Shown: piece after piece, positions 14,334 through 23,942 of the stretch
How positions within the stretch are numbered: the stretch's first letter is position 1
Layout of the letters: every line of letters begins with the position of its first letter
NCBI GenBank assembly: GCA_938005465.1
Contig: CALLNU010000021.1
Coordinates: 93,510 to 157,509, forward strand
Reading direction: 5' to 3'
DNA: 64,000 nucleotides
Origin: an uncultured Collinsella sp.
Lineage (GTDB): Bacteria > Actinomycetota > Coriobacteriia > Coriobacteriales > Coriobacteriaceae
Position numbers and translations under genes: made by a program
Notes under the pieces: model-generated
Databases searched by the model: none
Told to the model about the DNA's origin: nothing
What the model saw: only the letters and a program-made list of their open reading frames with translations

Positions 14334-17300
14334 GATCGGACGCGCGGACCTGCTGATCGTCCCCAGGTTCGACAACCTTACCAAGTCGGTCGAGTCCGCG
14401 CTCGGCAAGTGCGAGGGGCAGGCGAGCAAGTCCGGCTCCAGCCTCGGCAAGAGCACGGGCTCCGGGTTCGGGAAGGGGCTGGCCGGCTCCGGCGCGATGA
14501 TAGGCGCCTTCTCGACGCTCACGTCGAAGGCCATGGACTCGGTCTCGTCCCATGTCGGGTCGGCGATCAGCCGCTTCGACACGCTCAACAACTACCCGAA
14601 GGTCATGCAGTCCCTCGGGTACTCAGCGGATTCCGCCAACGCGTCGATCGGCAAGATGTCCGACCGCCTGTCGACCCTGCCCACCAGGCTCGATGACATG
14701 GTCTCGGTCGTCCAGGGCATCACCGCCACGGTCGTGGACCTCGACAAGGCCACCGACGTCGGCCTCGCGCTCAACGACATGCTCATCGCCTCGGGCAGCT
14801 CGACCCAGCTGTGCTCGGCGGCGATGGAGCAGTTCCGCCAGATCCTCTCCAAGGGCAAGCCCGAGATGGAGGACTGGCGCTCGCTGACGACGGCCGCGCC
14901 GGGCCAGATGGACCAGCTGGCGAAATCCATGCTCGGCCCCACGGCAAACGCCAACGACCTGTACGCCGCGCTCGGCGGCGGGGGCAAGGACCCGACCATC
15001 ACGCTCGACCAGCTCATGGACAAGATGGTCGAGCTCGACACGCGGGGCGGCGCTAGCTTCGCGTCCTTCAAGGACCAGGCCGAGACCGCCGCCGGCGGCG
15101 TCCAGACGAGCATCCAGAACATGTCCAACGCCGTGACGAAGGGCGTCACCGGCACGCTCGAGGCGGTCGGCAGGAACAACATCGCCGGGGTGCTCGATGA
15201 CGCGAAGGGCGCCGTGAACGGCTTCTTCAAGGTCGTCAACGGCGGAGTCTCCGCGTCGATGCCCCTGGTCAAGCAGCTCTACGGCGGCTTTAGGAGCCTG
15301 GCGCCCGAGATCGTCTCGGGCGCGGCGGGCATCGCGGCGTGGCAGAAGGCGGTACCGGTCCTCTCCGGCGTCGCGAGCGGCGCGGGCAAGGCCGCCGAGG
15401 CGTTCAAGCTCGCCCGCGGGGGCGCCGGCACGTTCGCCGAGGCGCTCGAGGCGGTGGGCATCGGCTTCAACCCGGTCGCGATCGGCTGCACCGTCGCGGC
15501 CGCCGGCATCGGCATACTCGTAGAGAAGCAGGTCGAGTGGCAGGTCCGCACGGACGCGCTGAACAAGGCCACGACCGGCCTGGTCGACGCGGCCTCAAAC
15601 ACCGTGGCGCTCGAGTCCTACGCCGGCAGGGTCGAGAATGTAGGCAAGAAGTCCAGCTTCTCCGCCATGTCCGTCGACGAGCTCGCCGAGTCGATCGGCA
15701 AGCACGTCGACGCCATGAACGAGAACACGAGGGCCGCCGAGTCGCAGATCGCGCAGCTCAACACCGCACAGCAGATCATCGACAACTACGCCGGCAAGAC
15801 CGACCTGTCCACCGACGCCCAGGGCAGGCTAACCTGGGCGCTCCAGCTGCTCAACGACCAGCTCGGCCTCAACATCTCGGCCCAGGACGTGGCGAACGGT
15901 CAGTACGTCGACGCGGACGGCAACGTCAAGAACCTCAAGCAGTCCATCGACGAACTCGTCGCCTCCAAGAAGAAGGAGGCCGAGGTGAGCGCCCTCACGG
16001 CGAACCTCACCGAGGCGTACCAGGCCCAGTCCGAGGCCGCCGACACGCTCGCCTCCAAGACGAAGCCCTACCAGGACCGCCTCAAGGAGCTGGCGAAGAG
16101 CTACCCGGAGCTCACCAAGGGCGAGCTCGAGGCGCTCGCCTGCACCGAGAAGGTCGGCAGGGAGTACAACGAGGCGAAGAAGCAGTTCGACTCCGCCTCG
16201 GAGAGCATCGACGTCCTCAACGGCAAGCTCGGCGACGCGAGCCTGACCACGCAGGAGGCCGGCAGCACCTTCGAGCACTTCGCCCAGGCGCAGCTCACGC
16301 TCTTCCAGGCGCAGCTCTCGGCCAACGGCGAGACCCTGTCCGCCGTCTCCGGCTCGCTCACACAGCTCGGCGTCGACACCGAGCAGCTGGCGAGCCTCAG
16401 CGACGACCAGCTCGCCAAGCTGGCGCAGGACTACGACGGCACCGCCCGCTCCATCGTCGACGACCTCGACGGGTGGGGCGTCTCGATGGACGAGGGCGCC
16501 GCCTCGACCGTCCGGGCGGCTAGCGAGATCCAGGCCGCGCTCGAGGACATGGGCGGCAAGCTCAAGAAGGCGTTCTCGAAGGAGAACATCGACTTCGGAG
16601 TGTTCTCGGACACGTGCGCCGCCGCCGGGGTCTCCACCGAGACGCTCAACAGCATCGGTTCGGCCAACCTCGCCGCGCTCGCCAGCAACTTCAACGGCAA
16701 CATCGACCAGATGGTGTGGGCCGTCCAGAACTACAACGCGCAGCCGATCGTCGACAAGAACGGCAACGTGACCGTCGACCAGACCCAGCTGATGGACGCC
16801 CAGGGAAACGTGTACACCTGGAACGGCGCGCAGCTGATGGACAAGAACGGCACCGTCGACGTGAGCGTCGGCGACCTGCGCGACGCCCAGGGCAACCTCG
16901 TGACCTGGAACGGCACGGCTCTCCAGTCCAAGAACGGCAAGGCAAAAGTCGACAAGAAGGAAGTCGACAAGGCCCAGACGGCCGTGGACAAGCTCAACGG
17001 CACCAAGCTCAAGAGCAAGGAGATGACCGCCAAGGCGAGCTACTCGACGCTCCCCAGGTGCCAGTCCGCCATGCACGCCGTGATGAACGAGCCGTTCCAC
17101 TCCAGGTCGGCGACGATCACCACGACCTACCTGACCGTCAACAGGACGCGCAACGAGAAGGCCGCCGGCGGCATACGCCATGCCGACGGCGGCATCCGCA
17201 TGCACGCGCACGGCGCCATCGTCGACGCGCCGGTCACCGGCTACCCGCTCGACTGGGTGGGCGAGGACGGCGCCGAGGCCATCGTCCCGCTCACCAACCG

Positions 17301-17484
17301 AAAGTACTCGGAGCCGTTCGCGGCGACCATCGCCGAGCAGATGGCGCGGATCGGCGGCCAGCGCGGCGACGTCTACAACATCTACCTCGACGGGTCCGCC
17401 CTCGAGGTCGACGAGAGGGTCGCGGAGGCGCTCAAGGCGCTGGTCGCCGAGCTCAAGAGGACCGTCAGGACCGGAAGGGGGTAG
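14326..17484 (+). CDS. tape measure protein
   Basis: A 1052-residue protein whose ATG overlaps the end of the chaperone frame. Residues 1-330 are Gly/Ser-rich and helical (LNNYPKVMQSLGYS is typical of TMP N-termini). Hydrophobic segments follow at about 330-405, then long coiled coil to about 750. Asn/Gly/Asp-rich repeats (KNGNVTVDQ, KNGTVDVSV) come next. A C-terminal motif, WVGEDGAEAIVPLTN, is found in many siphophage TMPs. It sets tail length and enters the cell envelope with DNA (family knowledge). At about 1.5 angstrom per residue the tail would be near 150 nm; this is a rule-of-thumb inference. Confidence 0.92.
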   Translation: MAEIGRADLLIVPRFDNLTKSVESALGKCEGQASKSGSSLGKSTGSGFGKGLAGSGAMIGAFSTLTSKAMDSVSSHVGSAISRFDTLNNYPKVMQSLGYSADSANASIGKMSDRLSTLPTRLDDMVSVVQGITATVVDLDKATDVGLALNDMLIASGSSTQLCSAAMEQFRQILSKGKPEMEDWRSLTTAAPGQMDQLAKSMLGPTANANDLYAALGGGGKDPTITLDQLMDKMVELDTRGGASFASFKDQAETAAGGVQTSIQNMSNAVTKGVTGTLEAVGRNNIAGVLDDAKGAVNGFFKVVNGGVSASMPLVKQLYGGFRSLAPEIVSGAAGIAAWQKAVPVLSGVASGAGKAAEAFKLARGGAGTFAEALEAVGIGFNPVAIGCTVAAAGIGILVEKQVEWQVRTDALNKATTGLVDAASNTVALESYAGRVENVGKKSSFSAMSVDELAESIGKHVDAMNENTRAAESQIAQLNTAQQIIDNYAGKTDLSTDAQGRLTWALQLLNDQLGLNISAQDVANGQYVDADGNVKNLKQSIDELVASKKKEAEVSALTANLTEAYQAQSEAADTLASKTKPYQDRLKELAKSYPELTKGELEALACTEKVGREYNEAKKQFDSASESIDVLNGKLGDASLTTQEAGSTFEHFAQAQLTLFQAQLSANGETLSAVSGSLTQLGVDTEQLASLSDDQLAKLAQDYDGTARSIVDDLDGWGVSMDEGAASTVRAASEIQAALEDMGGKLKKAFSKENIDFGVFSDTCAAAGVSTETLNSIGSANLAALASNFNGNIDQMVWAVQNYNAQPIVDKNGNVTVDQTQLMDAQGNVYTWNGAQLMDKNGTVDVSVGDLRDAQGNLVTWNGTALQSKNGKAKVDKKEVDKAQTAVDKLNGTKLKSKEMTAKASYSTLPRCQSAMHAVMNEPFHSRSATITTTYLTVNRTRNEKAAGGIRHADGGIRMHAHGAIVDAPVTGYPLDWVGEDGAEAIVPLTNRKYSEPFAATIAEQMARIGGQRGDVYNIYLDGSALEVDERVAEALKALVAELKRTVRTGRG

Positions 17485-17487
17485 CAG

Positions 17488-19815
17488 GTGGCCTACAAGG
17501 AACTGAGCAGGAACAGGGTCAAGTACTACTCGATCAGCCTCTCCACATCGGTCTCAAACGTCGACGACACCACGGCCCGCATCTACTGGACCGCCACCGT
17601 CGACTTCGGCGACTGGTACTGCTACGGCGTGCGCCTGCACGTCAAGGTCGGCGGCGTCTGGCGCGCGTCGGGCGACGGCTACACGACCTCCTCCTGGAAG
17701 CGCGCCGTCACCGTCAGCGGGTACACCGACGCGGAGCGCAAGGACAAAGACTACGACGTCTGGGTCGAGGCGTACACCGAGTCCGTGTCGGTCGGCGGCT
17801 ACGGCGGTGTCGGTGCGACGACCTCCTGCGGCGAGGGCGCCAGGATCGGCAAGGTCCCGGCATACGAGCCCGCGGCCCCGACCGACCTCAGGGTCACGCG
17901 CTCGACCGACGGGGCAACCGAGCTCGAGTGGGTCAACCACCCGGACGACGACGCCAGGAAGTACTACGACGGCATCAACGTCTACCGCCATACGAACGGC
18001 GGCGACACCGAGAACCCCTACAACAGCGTCACGATCTCCAACTGGCGCGACGCGTCGACGTCGGCGAACAACTACTACGACTACGACGTGAGGGCGCGCT
18101 GGCGAGGCGGCACATCGGAGAGAACGAACTCCGTTCGCGTCTACAAGACGCCCTCCCCACCGGCATCGGTCTCGCTATCGCGCTCCGGCGACGGCGAGGT
18201 CTCGCTGGTCGTCAGGGGTCCCGATATTCCGTCCTGGATTAGCGGCTTCGATGTCCGCGCGACCTCCGACGGCGGCAGGACCTACAAGCCCCGCGCCCTT
18301 ACCGCCGACAGGCAGGATCCGGGCGTCTGGACCATGACCGACCCGTCTGCCGTGGCGGGAGAGAAGGTCGTCTACGAGGTTCGCACCTACCGCGAGAAGC
18401 CCGTGGCGGGCGCGGGGGACACCGTCTTCTCCGCGTGGACGGCATCCAACGCCGTGGCCACGATCTGCCCGCCGTACGCACCGGCCGTCTCGGGGGCCGA
18501 GCCCGCCTACCCGACGGGGTCGACGGCGACCATCGGCTGGACGCGGAACCACCCCGACGGCACCGCGCAGTCGGCGGCCCAGATAGAGCTGATCCAGCCG
18601 GACGGCAAGACCGTCCCGCACTACATCACCGGCCCCGCCTCGGCGACAACCCTGAGCCTGTCGGTGAAGGGCACCTATCGCCTGCGCGTGCGCACCAAGG
18701 GCGCCGACCCGTCATGGGGCGCGTGGTCGGAGTACACAGTGTTCAGGGTCGCCGACCCGCCGCAGGCGTTCTTCACGACCCCCACGGAGGACGGCGAGGC
18801 CGTCGTCGAGCTCCCGCTGCGCGCCGCCTGGACCGCTGTCGACGAGACGGGCATCACCTATCAGCGCCTGAGGCTGCTGCGCGGCGGCTCAGCGGTCATC
18901 GACACGTCGGTCGCCGCGGGCGAGCGGTCGCACGAGATAGCCTCCGGCCTGGAGAACAGGTCCGCGTACGTCCTCGAGCTCACCGTCCGCGGCGGCTCGA
19001 GCCTGTCCACGACCGTCACCCGTTCGTTCTCGACCGACTGGCTCGTGCCCGCCACGCCCATCGTCAACGTCTCTTACGACGAGGCGCTCGCGGCCGTCGT
19101 CACGGTGCGAGACGGCATCTCCGAGTTCGCCGTCAGGGACCACAAGCTGCGCGGCCCCATGGCCATGACGCCCGAGGGCAACATCCGCATCAGGGGCGGC
19201 ATGTCGATAAAGGGGACGCGCGCCACCGTCCACAGCCTGCCGCCGTGTGCCTCGTTCGATATCGAGCGCGTGCTCGCGGACGGCTCGAGGCTCCTGCTCG
19301 CCAGCGGCCTCAAGTCCGGGCAGAGCGTCATCGACCGCCTGCCGCCGCTCAACGTCGGGTTCTCCTACGTCGCGCGCGGCTACGCGGCCTCCGGAACCAC
19401 CTCGACGACCGAGGTGGGGACCGTGTGCCCGTGCGACGGGTTCGCCCTCAACTTCGGGCCGGACGCCTCCGAGGTCGTCGTGGGCGACAGGAACATGGGT
19501 GGCCCGCCGCAGTACTCGGCGAGCCCCGAGCGCGAGCGCGACCAGTTCCACTTCGTCGGCGGCGGCCTGCCCATGGGGTTCGAGAGCGGCAACCTCTCGA
19601 TGAAGGAGTCGATGGAGTTCACGATCGAGGAGGACGATTACCTGCGCGTCCGCGGCCTGTTCGGCCGCTACGGAAGCGCCTGGGTGCGACCCCATCTGGG
19701 CGACCGCGGCTTCGCCGCCGTCACGGGGACGCTCACCAGGTGCGCGCCTGAGGACTACAGGGTGTCCGTATCGACGAAGAGGGAGCGATGGAGGGAGCCC
19801 AACGGTGTCGGATGA
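17488..19815 (+). CDS. tail protein with fibronectin type III-like domains
   Basis: A 775-residue protein from a GTG behind the TMP stop. Several repeats of about 90-100 residues with PxxP linkers and W/Y core positions (for example PAAPTDLRVTRSTDGATELEW and PPYAPAVSGAEPAYPTGS) have the look of FnIII modules. The C-terminal 180 residues (GFALNFGPDASEVVVGDRNM and after) differ and may form a distal-tail domain. The slot after TMP is that of the distal tail protein (Dit). FnIII modules in tail proteins are thought to bind cell-surface carbohydrate weakly. It overlaps the next gene by 11 bases. Confidence 0.75.
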   Translation: MAYKELSRNRVKYYSISLSTSVSNVDDTTARIYWTATVDFGDWYCYGVRLHVKVGGVWRASGDGYTTSSWKRAVTVSGYTDAERKDKDYDVWVEAYTESVSVGGYGGVGATTSCGEGARIGKVPAYEPAAPTDLRVTRSTDGATELEWVNHPDDDARKYYDGINVYRHTNGGDTENPYNSVTISNWRDASTSANNYYDYDVRARWRGGTSERTNSVRVYKTPSPPASVSLSRSGDGEVSLVVRGPDIPSWISGFDVRATSDGGRTYKPRALTADRQDPGVWTMTDPSAVAGEKVVYEVRTYREKPVAGAGDTVFSAWTASNAVATICPPYAPAVSGAEPAYPTGSTATIGWTRNHPDGTAQSAAQIELIQPDGKTVPHYITGPASATTLSLSVKGTYRLRVRTKGADPSWGAWSEYTVFRVADPPQAFFTTPTEDGEAVVELPLRAAWTAVDETGITYQRLRLLRGGSAVIDTSVAAGERSHEIASGLENRSAYVLELTVRGGSSLSTTVTRSFSTDWLVPATPIVNVSYDEALAAVVTVRDGISEFAVRDHKLRGPMAMTPEGNIRIRGGMSIKGTRATVHSLPPCASFDIERVLADGSRLLLASGLKSGQSVIDRLPPLNVGFSYVARGYAASGTTSTTEVGTVCPCDGFALNFGPDASEVVVGDRNMGGPPQYSASPERERDQFHFVGGGLPMGFESGNLSMKESMEFTIEEDDYLRVRGLFGRYGSAWVRPHLGDRGFAAVTGTLTRCAPEDYRVSVSTKRERWREPNGVG

Positions 19816-21379
19816 TATCTGGCTCGCGTCGTTCAGGACCTCCTACCGGTACGCCCGCGTTTCGCGGCCGACCGGCCTGGAGACCGGCGCCATCGAGTGC
19901 TTCACCGGCGGGAGCATCAGCCGCAACCAGGACACGGACACCTATGAGTCCGCATCACTGGACTACGTCGGCAGGCTCGACATGGGCAACGACTTCGTGC
20001 GTATCTACCTCGACGTGGAGGACCCGATCTCGGGCGCGTCGCGCACCGTGTGCCTGGGGACCTTCGAGTGCTCGACGCCGTCCCGCACGGTGAGCGGCGA
20101 GGTGGCGACCGGCACCGCGACGCTCTACGGCAGACTCCACGACCTCGCGAAGGACGACTTCGACGAGCCGTACACCGTGCCGGCGGGCGCAAACGCGGTC
20201 TCCGCGGCCAAGGCGATCGCGGAGGGGTGCGGGCTCGAGGTGGTCGCGGAGCCGAGCGACTACACGCTGTCGACGGCATGGGTCTTCGGGATCGCCGCCA
20301 CGGCGGACACGCCGGACAACAAGCTGGGCGCGGTCAACAGGCTGCTCTCGGCCGCAGGATTCAGGAGCGCGTCGACCGACGCCTACGGGCGCGTGCTGTT
20401 CAGGCGTTACCTGGAGCCGGCGGCGAGGCCGATCGACCGCACCTTCTCAGAGGGCGAGGACTGCCGGGTGCTTTCCGACCTCACCGACGAGCAGGACGAC
20501 TTCGACGCGGTGAACGTGGTGCACGTCGACTTCGCTACCCAGGGCGAGAGCGTCAGGGGAACGGCCTCGGACGACAGCCCGCAGAGCGAGTGGTCGACCG
20601 TCTCCACGGGCCGGCGCATCGTGAAGCGGTACCAGTACAGCGACCTCCCGTCAGGGGAGAGCGTCATCGCCGGCGGCTCCTACCCGCTCGCCGGAGACGG
20701 CACCCACGACAGCGCGACCTTCAGGTCCAGCGGCGGCGGGGGGACCATCGAGACCGTCGGCGTCTCCGGGTGCCCGATCGGCGGCATCAGCCAGGCGATC
20801 CGCATCACGAAGGGGTCGGGCTCCGGTGAGATCGGCATCGCCCAGGACAAGATATCCCTCAAGAAGGGCCAGCCGTACACCGAGTCCGTCTACCTCTACG
20901 CGTCGCAGAGGGTGCAGGTGAGGGTCCAGCCAATCTGGCGCGAGGACGACGGGGGAGAGACCGCGACGGTCGCCATCGGGCCGGGCTGGACGAGGCTGTC
21001 GCTCACGGCCACCCCGGCCAAGTCCGACGAATACAGCGCGGGCTACATCTACCTTGCCGCTAGCGCGCCGACCGGATCGTACATCGACGTAGCGCAGGTC
21101 AAGGTCGAGGAGGGCGTTGTGGCAACGCAGTTCGCGGTCGAGGCTGCGAACGAGAAAGCGGCGAGCCTGCTCGCCACCGAGTGCTCGGTCATCCGCCGCC
21201 CGACCATCACGGCGATCTTCAACCCGTCGGCGGACGTCTACTCGGCGTGCGCCATCAGGCTGCCGTCTGTCGGGATCGAGCTCGCCCGCGCCTGCATCCG
21301 GAAGATGGACCTCGAGCTCTCGATGGGATGCCCCATGAGGATCGAGCTCCGCATGTACATGAGGGGTGATGCCTCGTGA
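19805..21379 (+). CDS. tail baseplate hub-like protein
   Basis: A 524-residue protein starting at a GTG overlapping the previous gene. The N-terminal 130 residues and a later segment (FRRYLEPAARPIDRTFSEGEDCRVLSD) resemble the gp27-like/prophage tail hub fold. Residues about 300-430 look like an inserted jelly-roll carbohydrate-binding module (SGGGGTIETVGVSG to GSYIDVAQVKVEEG). The position after Dit agrees with a Tal/hub assignment. Overlap with the next gene is four bases. Confidence 0.65.
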   Translation: MSDDIWLASFRTSYRYARVSRPTGLETGAIECFTGGSISRNQDTDTYESASLDYVGRLDMGNDFVRIYLDVEDPISGASRTVCLGTFECSTPSRTVSGEVATGTATLYGRLHDLAKDDFDEPYTVPAGANAVSAAKAIAEGCGLEVVAEPSDYTLSTAWVFGIAATADTPDNKLGAVNRLLSAAGFRSASTDAYGRVLFRRYLEPAARPIDRTFSEGEDCRVLSDLTDEQDDFDAVNVVHVDFATQGESVRGTASDDSPQSEWSTVSTGRRIVKRYQYSDLPSGESVIAGGSYPLAGDGTHDSATFRSSGGGGTIETVGVSGCPIGGISQAIRITKGSGSGEIGIAQDKISLKKGQPYTESVYLYASQRVQVRVQPIWREDDGGETATVAIGPGWTRLSLTATPAKSDEYSAGYIYLAASAPTGSYIDVAQVKVEEGVVATQFAVEAANEKAASLLATECSVIRRPTITAIFNPSADVYSACAIRLPSVGIELARACIRKMDLELSMGCPMRIELRMYMRGDAS

Positions 21380-21621
21380 GCGTCATGCCGTCCCTGGCCG
21401 CGGACCTCGCCGATATCGTCGCCGGCCCATCGGCGCCCGGCGTCTCGATCGCCTACGGCACCGTCGTCGCGGCGGACTCCAGGACCGTCGACGTGCGCAT
21501 CGGGGGCTCGGTTGTCGCCGGCATCTGCATGACGACGTCCTGCCGGGGCGCGGCGCCCGGTCAGCGCGCCATCCTCATCGGGTCGCCTCCGCTCTGGACG
21601 GCGATCGGGATCATCGCTTGA
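21376..21621 (+). CDS. small baseplate-associated protein, possible OB-fold
   Basis: An 81-residue protein from a GTG overlapping the preceding stop. The alternating pattern (VSIAYGTVVAADSRTVDVRIGGSVVAG) suggests a small beta-barrel like the OB-fold of tail-spike or gp45-type baseplate proteins. Function is inferred only from position between hub and fibre genes. Confidence 0.5.
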   Translation: MSVMPSLAADLADIVAGPSAPGVSIAYGTVVAADSRTVDVRIGGSVVAGICMTTSCRGAAPGQRAILIGSPPLWTAIGIIA

Positions 21622-21658
21622 TTATCGTGCGGGCGCAGGCCCGCGGAAGGGAATCCGC

Positions 21659-22297
21659 ATGGCCAACAACAGCGACGGGTCCGCCGTCTACGAGGTGAAG
21701 GTCGGGGAGGACGACTATATCGAAGGCCTCGACGTGACGGAGAGCGACGGTAGCATCACCACCTACCTGTTCCGCCCGGCAAACTACGACGAAGTCGAGG
21801 CGGCGCGAAAGAGGGCCGAGAGCGCCGCGTCGCTGGCGAGCAGCGCCGCAGGCACCGCAAAGACCCAGGCATATGACGCCAACGTCGCCGCCGGAGCTGC
21901 CAGAACGGCCGCCGCGAAGTGCTCGACTGCCACCGAGAACGCCAACGCCGCCGTTCAGAAGGCGAATGCCGCGAACGATACCGCAAGCGCCTCGACTGCG
22001 CTGGCGAGCAATGCGGCCGCCGCGGCCAACGGCGCGGCGTCTCATGCCGAGGCCGCCGCGAACCAGGCGCTGCAGATCGCGAACTCGGTGGCGCAGGGCG
22101 CCGGCGGCGAATCCGATATCGCGGAGCTGCGCCGCCAGAACGGCCAGCTCGCGACGATGCTCGCCGACGCGACGGGGAAGTTCATCTACATGGACGGGAC
22201 CGTCTACTGCCCGGCATCCAAGGCGTCGGTGTCCGGCGACACGGTGTCGTTCGGCGGCACGTGCTCGGTCTCGGGCAGCACGGTAACCCTTGCCTAA
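21659..22297 (+). CDS. tail fibre-like protein with Ala-rich coiled coil
   Basis: A 212-residue protein, ATG behind GGAAGG. The N-terminal 45 residues form a small domain (EVKVGEDDYIEGLDVTESDG). Residues about 45-160 are an extended Ala/Asn/Ser-rich heptad region, a trimeric coiled-coil shaft. The C-terminal 45 residues are beta-rich. It probably carries or adapts the receptor-binding DGR target encoded nine bases downstream. Confidence 0.65.
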   Translation: MANNSDGSAVYEVKVGEDDYIEGLDVTESDGSITTYLFRPANYDEVEAARKRAESAASLASSAAGTAKTQAYDANVAAGAARTAAAKCSTATENANAAVQKANAANDTASASTALASNAAAAANGAASHAEAAANQALQIANSVAQGAGGESDIAELRRQNGQLATMLADATGKFIYMDGTVYCPASKASVSGDTVSFGGTCSVSGSTVTLA

Positions 22298-22306
22298 GGA
22301 GGATAA

Positions 22307-23215
22307 ATGGCAAATGCAAAGACACTGGTCGTAGGCGGCCAGCCGCTCAACGTCATCGACGATACCGCGCGCAGCAACGCGCAGACGGCGCTCAACAACG
22401 CCGAGTACAACCGCCAGGGCCAAATCGGCAAGTACGGCGGGCAGAACATCGCCACCATCCTGGCGGGAGAGATCGGCAGCGGCAGCGTGTACGACGCGCT
22501 GCACAAGCGAGCGGCGGCCGGCAACTTCGCGGGCCTTCGCGTCGGGGACTACATCGACGTGCCTCTCGTGAGCGCGTCCGCCGTCACCACCCAGCAATCT
22601 GCGCGGTTCCTGCTTGCCCACATCGACCCGTACCTCTACTGCGGCGACAACAGCAAGGGCCACCATATCGCGTTCGTGGCGTCCGCCCCCGTGGCCGTGG
22701 CAAAATCCGTGACAGGCGTGGCAAACGACAGCTTCCTGATGTGGAACACCACCAACACGAACCAGGGCACCGCCGACCAGAAATGCCCCTACCCCAACAG
22801 CAACCTCAAGGCGTGGGAGACGGCCTTCGAGGCCTGCCTGCCCGAGGGGCTGACCAAGTACCTGCTGACCCAGCGCGTCCTGCTGGAGGAGCGTTACAGC
22901 GCAAGCGGCGCGCTCAACGACTCCAACTCGTGGAGCTGGCAGGATATCGGCAAGGTGTTCTCGCTGTCGGAGATGGAGGTGTACGGCTGCCCCGTGTGGG
23001 GGACGAAGGGCTACAGCGTGGGCTTCGACTGCCAGTGGGACCTGTTCAGGGACACGGCGCACCGAGTCAACGGAAATCGGTACGCCTGGTGGCTGCGTTC
23101 CGTCATGGGTGGCTCCTCGTCCTACGTGTGCTACGTCAGCCACGGCGGCTCTGCCGGCTACACCTCCGCGACGAACGTCTGGGTTCGCCCCCGCCCCGGC
23201 TTCCTCGTCGGCTAG
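22307..23215 (+). CDS. DGR target: variable receptor-binding tail protein, C-type lectin-like
   Basis: A 302-residue protein, ATG behind AAGGAGG. Residues 1-100 form a tail-attachment part. The C-terminal 170 residues carry the pattern of the DUF6273/formylglycine-enzyme-like C-type lectin fold: KVFSLSEMEVYG, then WWLRSV, and the end WVRPRPGF. The last 43 codons are the variable repeat. Diversified codons all correspond to AAC/AAT codons in the template and fall in exposed-type positions (for example YVSHGGSAG). In DGR phages such proteins bind host receptors and are diversified to follow changing hosts (established for Bordetella phage Mtd). The host ligand here is unknown. Confidence 0.9.
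   Translation: MANAKTLVVGGQPLNVIDDTARSNAQTALNNAEYNRQGQIGKYGGQNIATILAGEIGSGSVYDALHKRAAAGNFAGLRVGDYIDVPLVSASAVTTQQSARFLLAHIDPYLYCGDNSKGHHIAFVASAPVAVAKSVTGVANDSFLMWNTTNTNQGTADQKCPYPNSNLKAWETAFEACLPEGLTKYLLTQRVLLEERYSASGALNDSNSWSWQDIGKVFSLSEMEVYGCPVWGTKGYSVGFDCQWDLFRDTAHRVNGNRYAWWLRSVMGGSSSYVCYVSHGGSAGYTSATNVWVRPRPGFLVG
23076..23204 (+). repeat. DGR variable repeat (VR)
   Basis: 129 bases aligned without gaps to the template at 23814-23942 (offset 738). They differ at 13 positions, all at adenines in the template. Changes are A to G (6), A to C (5) and A to T (2). The right end, rich in G and C (GTTCGCCCCCGCCCCGG), serves as the likely initiation-of-mutagenic-homology segment. Confidence 0.95.
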
Positions 23216-23243
23216 CCAGCCGAGTGCTCTATACTCTGCTTCT

Positions 23244-23268
23244 AGGCGACCGCCTTGCGCGGTCGCCT
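23244..23268 (+). promoter_or_regulatory. hairpin/cruciform 3' of the VR
   Basis: AGGCGACCGC, loop CTTGC, GCGGTCGCCT: a perfect 10-bp stem about 40 bases after the VR end and 28 after the target stop. In Bordetella phage BPP-1 a comparable hairpin downstream of VR is needed for efficient retrohoming (established). The role here is by analogy. Confidence 0.7.
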
Positions 23269-23271
23269 CCT

Positions 23272-23294
23272 GCCCGCGAAGCGGGCCGGGTTTT
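23272..23294 (+). terminator. terminator-like hairpin before avd
   Basis: GCCCGC, loop GAA, GCGGGC, then CGGGTTTTCC. It may end the tail-fibre transcript, or act together with the hairpin at 23244. Confidence 0.5.
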
Positions 23295-23319
23295 CCGCCA
23301 GTTTCCCCAGGAGGTGCAC

Positions 23320-23790
23320 GTGAGCGGCGTCTACCAGCGCAACCGCGAGGTTTCCGAGTACAAGTTCTTCACTCAAGCGATCGCCATCCGCGTGGAGGTC
23401 AACAAGCTGATGGCGTCCTCCTCGGTAGTGCCCAAGGCCTACAGGCTGCTGAACGCGGTGCCGACCGTGGAGACGGCGCGCGGCATCGTGTACAACGTCA
23501 ACCGCGCCGACTGCTTCTACCCCAACACCTCGTTCAACGCGCTGGAGAGGAAACGCTACCTGACGCTGGCCATAGCGGACTGCGAGCAGCTTATGCTGGA
23601 CATGCAGTGCCTCATGGATATCGGCCTGCCCGTGAACGCCAACCGCTTCGAGGAGCTGGCGGCCATGGTCGAGGAGGAGATCAGGCTGCTGAAGGGCGCG
23701 CGCAAGAACGTGCGCGTCACCGGCAAGAAGTCCACCGAGGAGCGCATAGCCGAGGCCGAGGCCGAGCTAGAGCGCCTGCGTTCGCTATAA
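23320..23790 (+). CDS. avd: DGR accessory variability determinant (Avd)
   Basis: A 156-residue protein from a GTG behind AGGAGG. It is almost wholly helical, with a basic surface and the four-helix-bundle pattern of the 23S rRNA intervening-sequence/Avd family (KFFTQAIAIRVEVNKLMA; then ERKRYLTLAIADCEQLMLDM). Avd forms a pentameric barrel that binds the DGR RNA and the reverse transcriptase and is required for cDNA synthesis (established in BPP-1). It lies between VR and TR, the standard order. Confidence 0.85.
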   Translation: MSGVYQRNREVSEYKFFTQAIAIRVEVNKLMASSSVVPKAYRLLNAVPTVETARGIVYNVNRADCFYPNTSFNALERKRYLTLAIADCEQLMLDMQCLMDIGLPVNANRFEELAAMVEEEIRLLKGARKNVRVTGKKSTEERIAEAEAELERLRSL

Positions 23791-23813
23791 TGGACGGCGG
23801 TCCCGCCTTGTAT

Positions 23814-23942
23814 ATCGGTACAACTGGTGGCTGCGTTCCGTCATGGGTGGCTCCTCGTCCAACGTGTGCTACGTCAACAACAACGGCAATGCCAACTACA
23901 ACTCCGCGACGAACGTCTGGGTTCGCCCCCGCCCCGGATTCC
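23814..23942 (+). repeat. DGR template repeat (TR), non-coding template
   Basis: The sequence would read NWWLRSVMGG... with a run of AAC/AAT codons where the target protein has Ala, Tyr, Ser, His, Gly, Ser, Gly and Thr. It has 23 adenines, of which 13 differ in the VR, and no non-adenine differs. AAC codons allow many substitutions without stops, a hallmark of DGR templates. The 23943-24154 stretch downstream holds no gene and probably belongs to the template RNA needed to prime reverse transcription. Confidence 0.95.

Noticed and set aside
21919..23319. N-terminal 460 codons of the long frame that ends in avd
   Set aside because: This part overlaps the fibre and target genes out of frame. 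Only the segment from the GTG at 23320, with AGGAGG, is coding.
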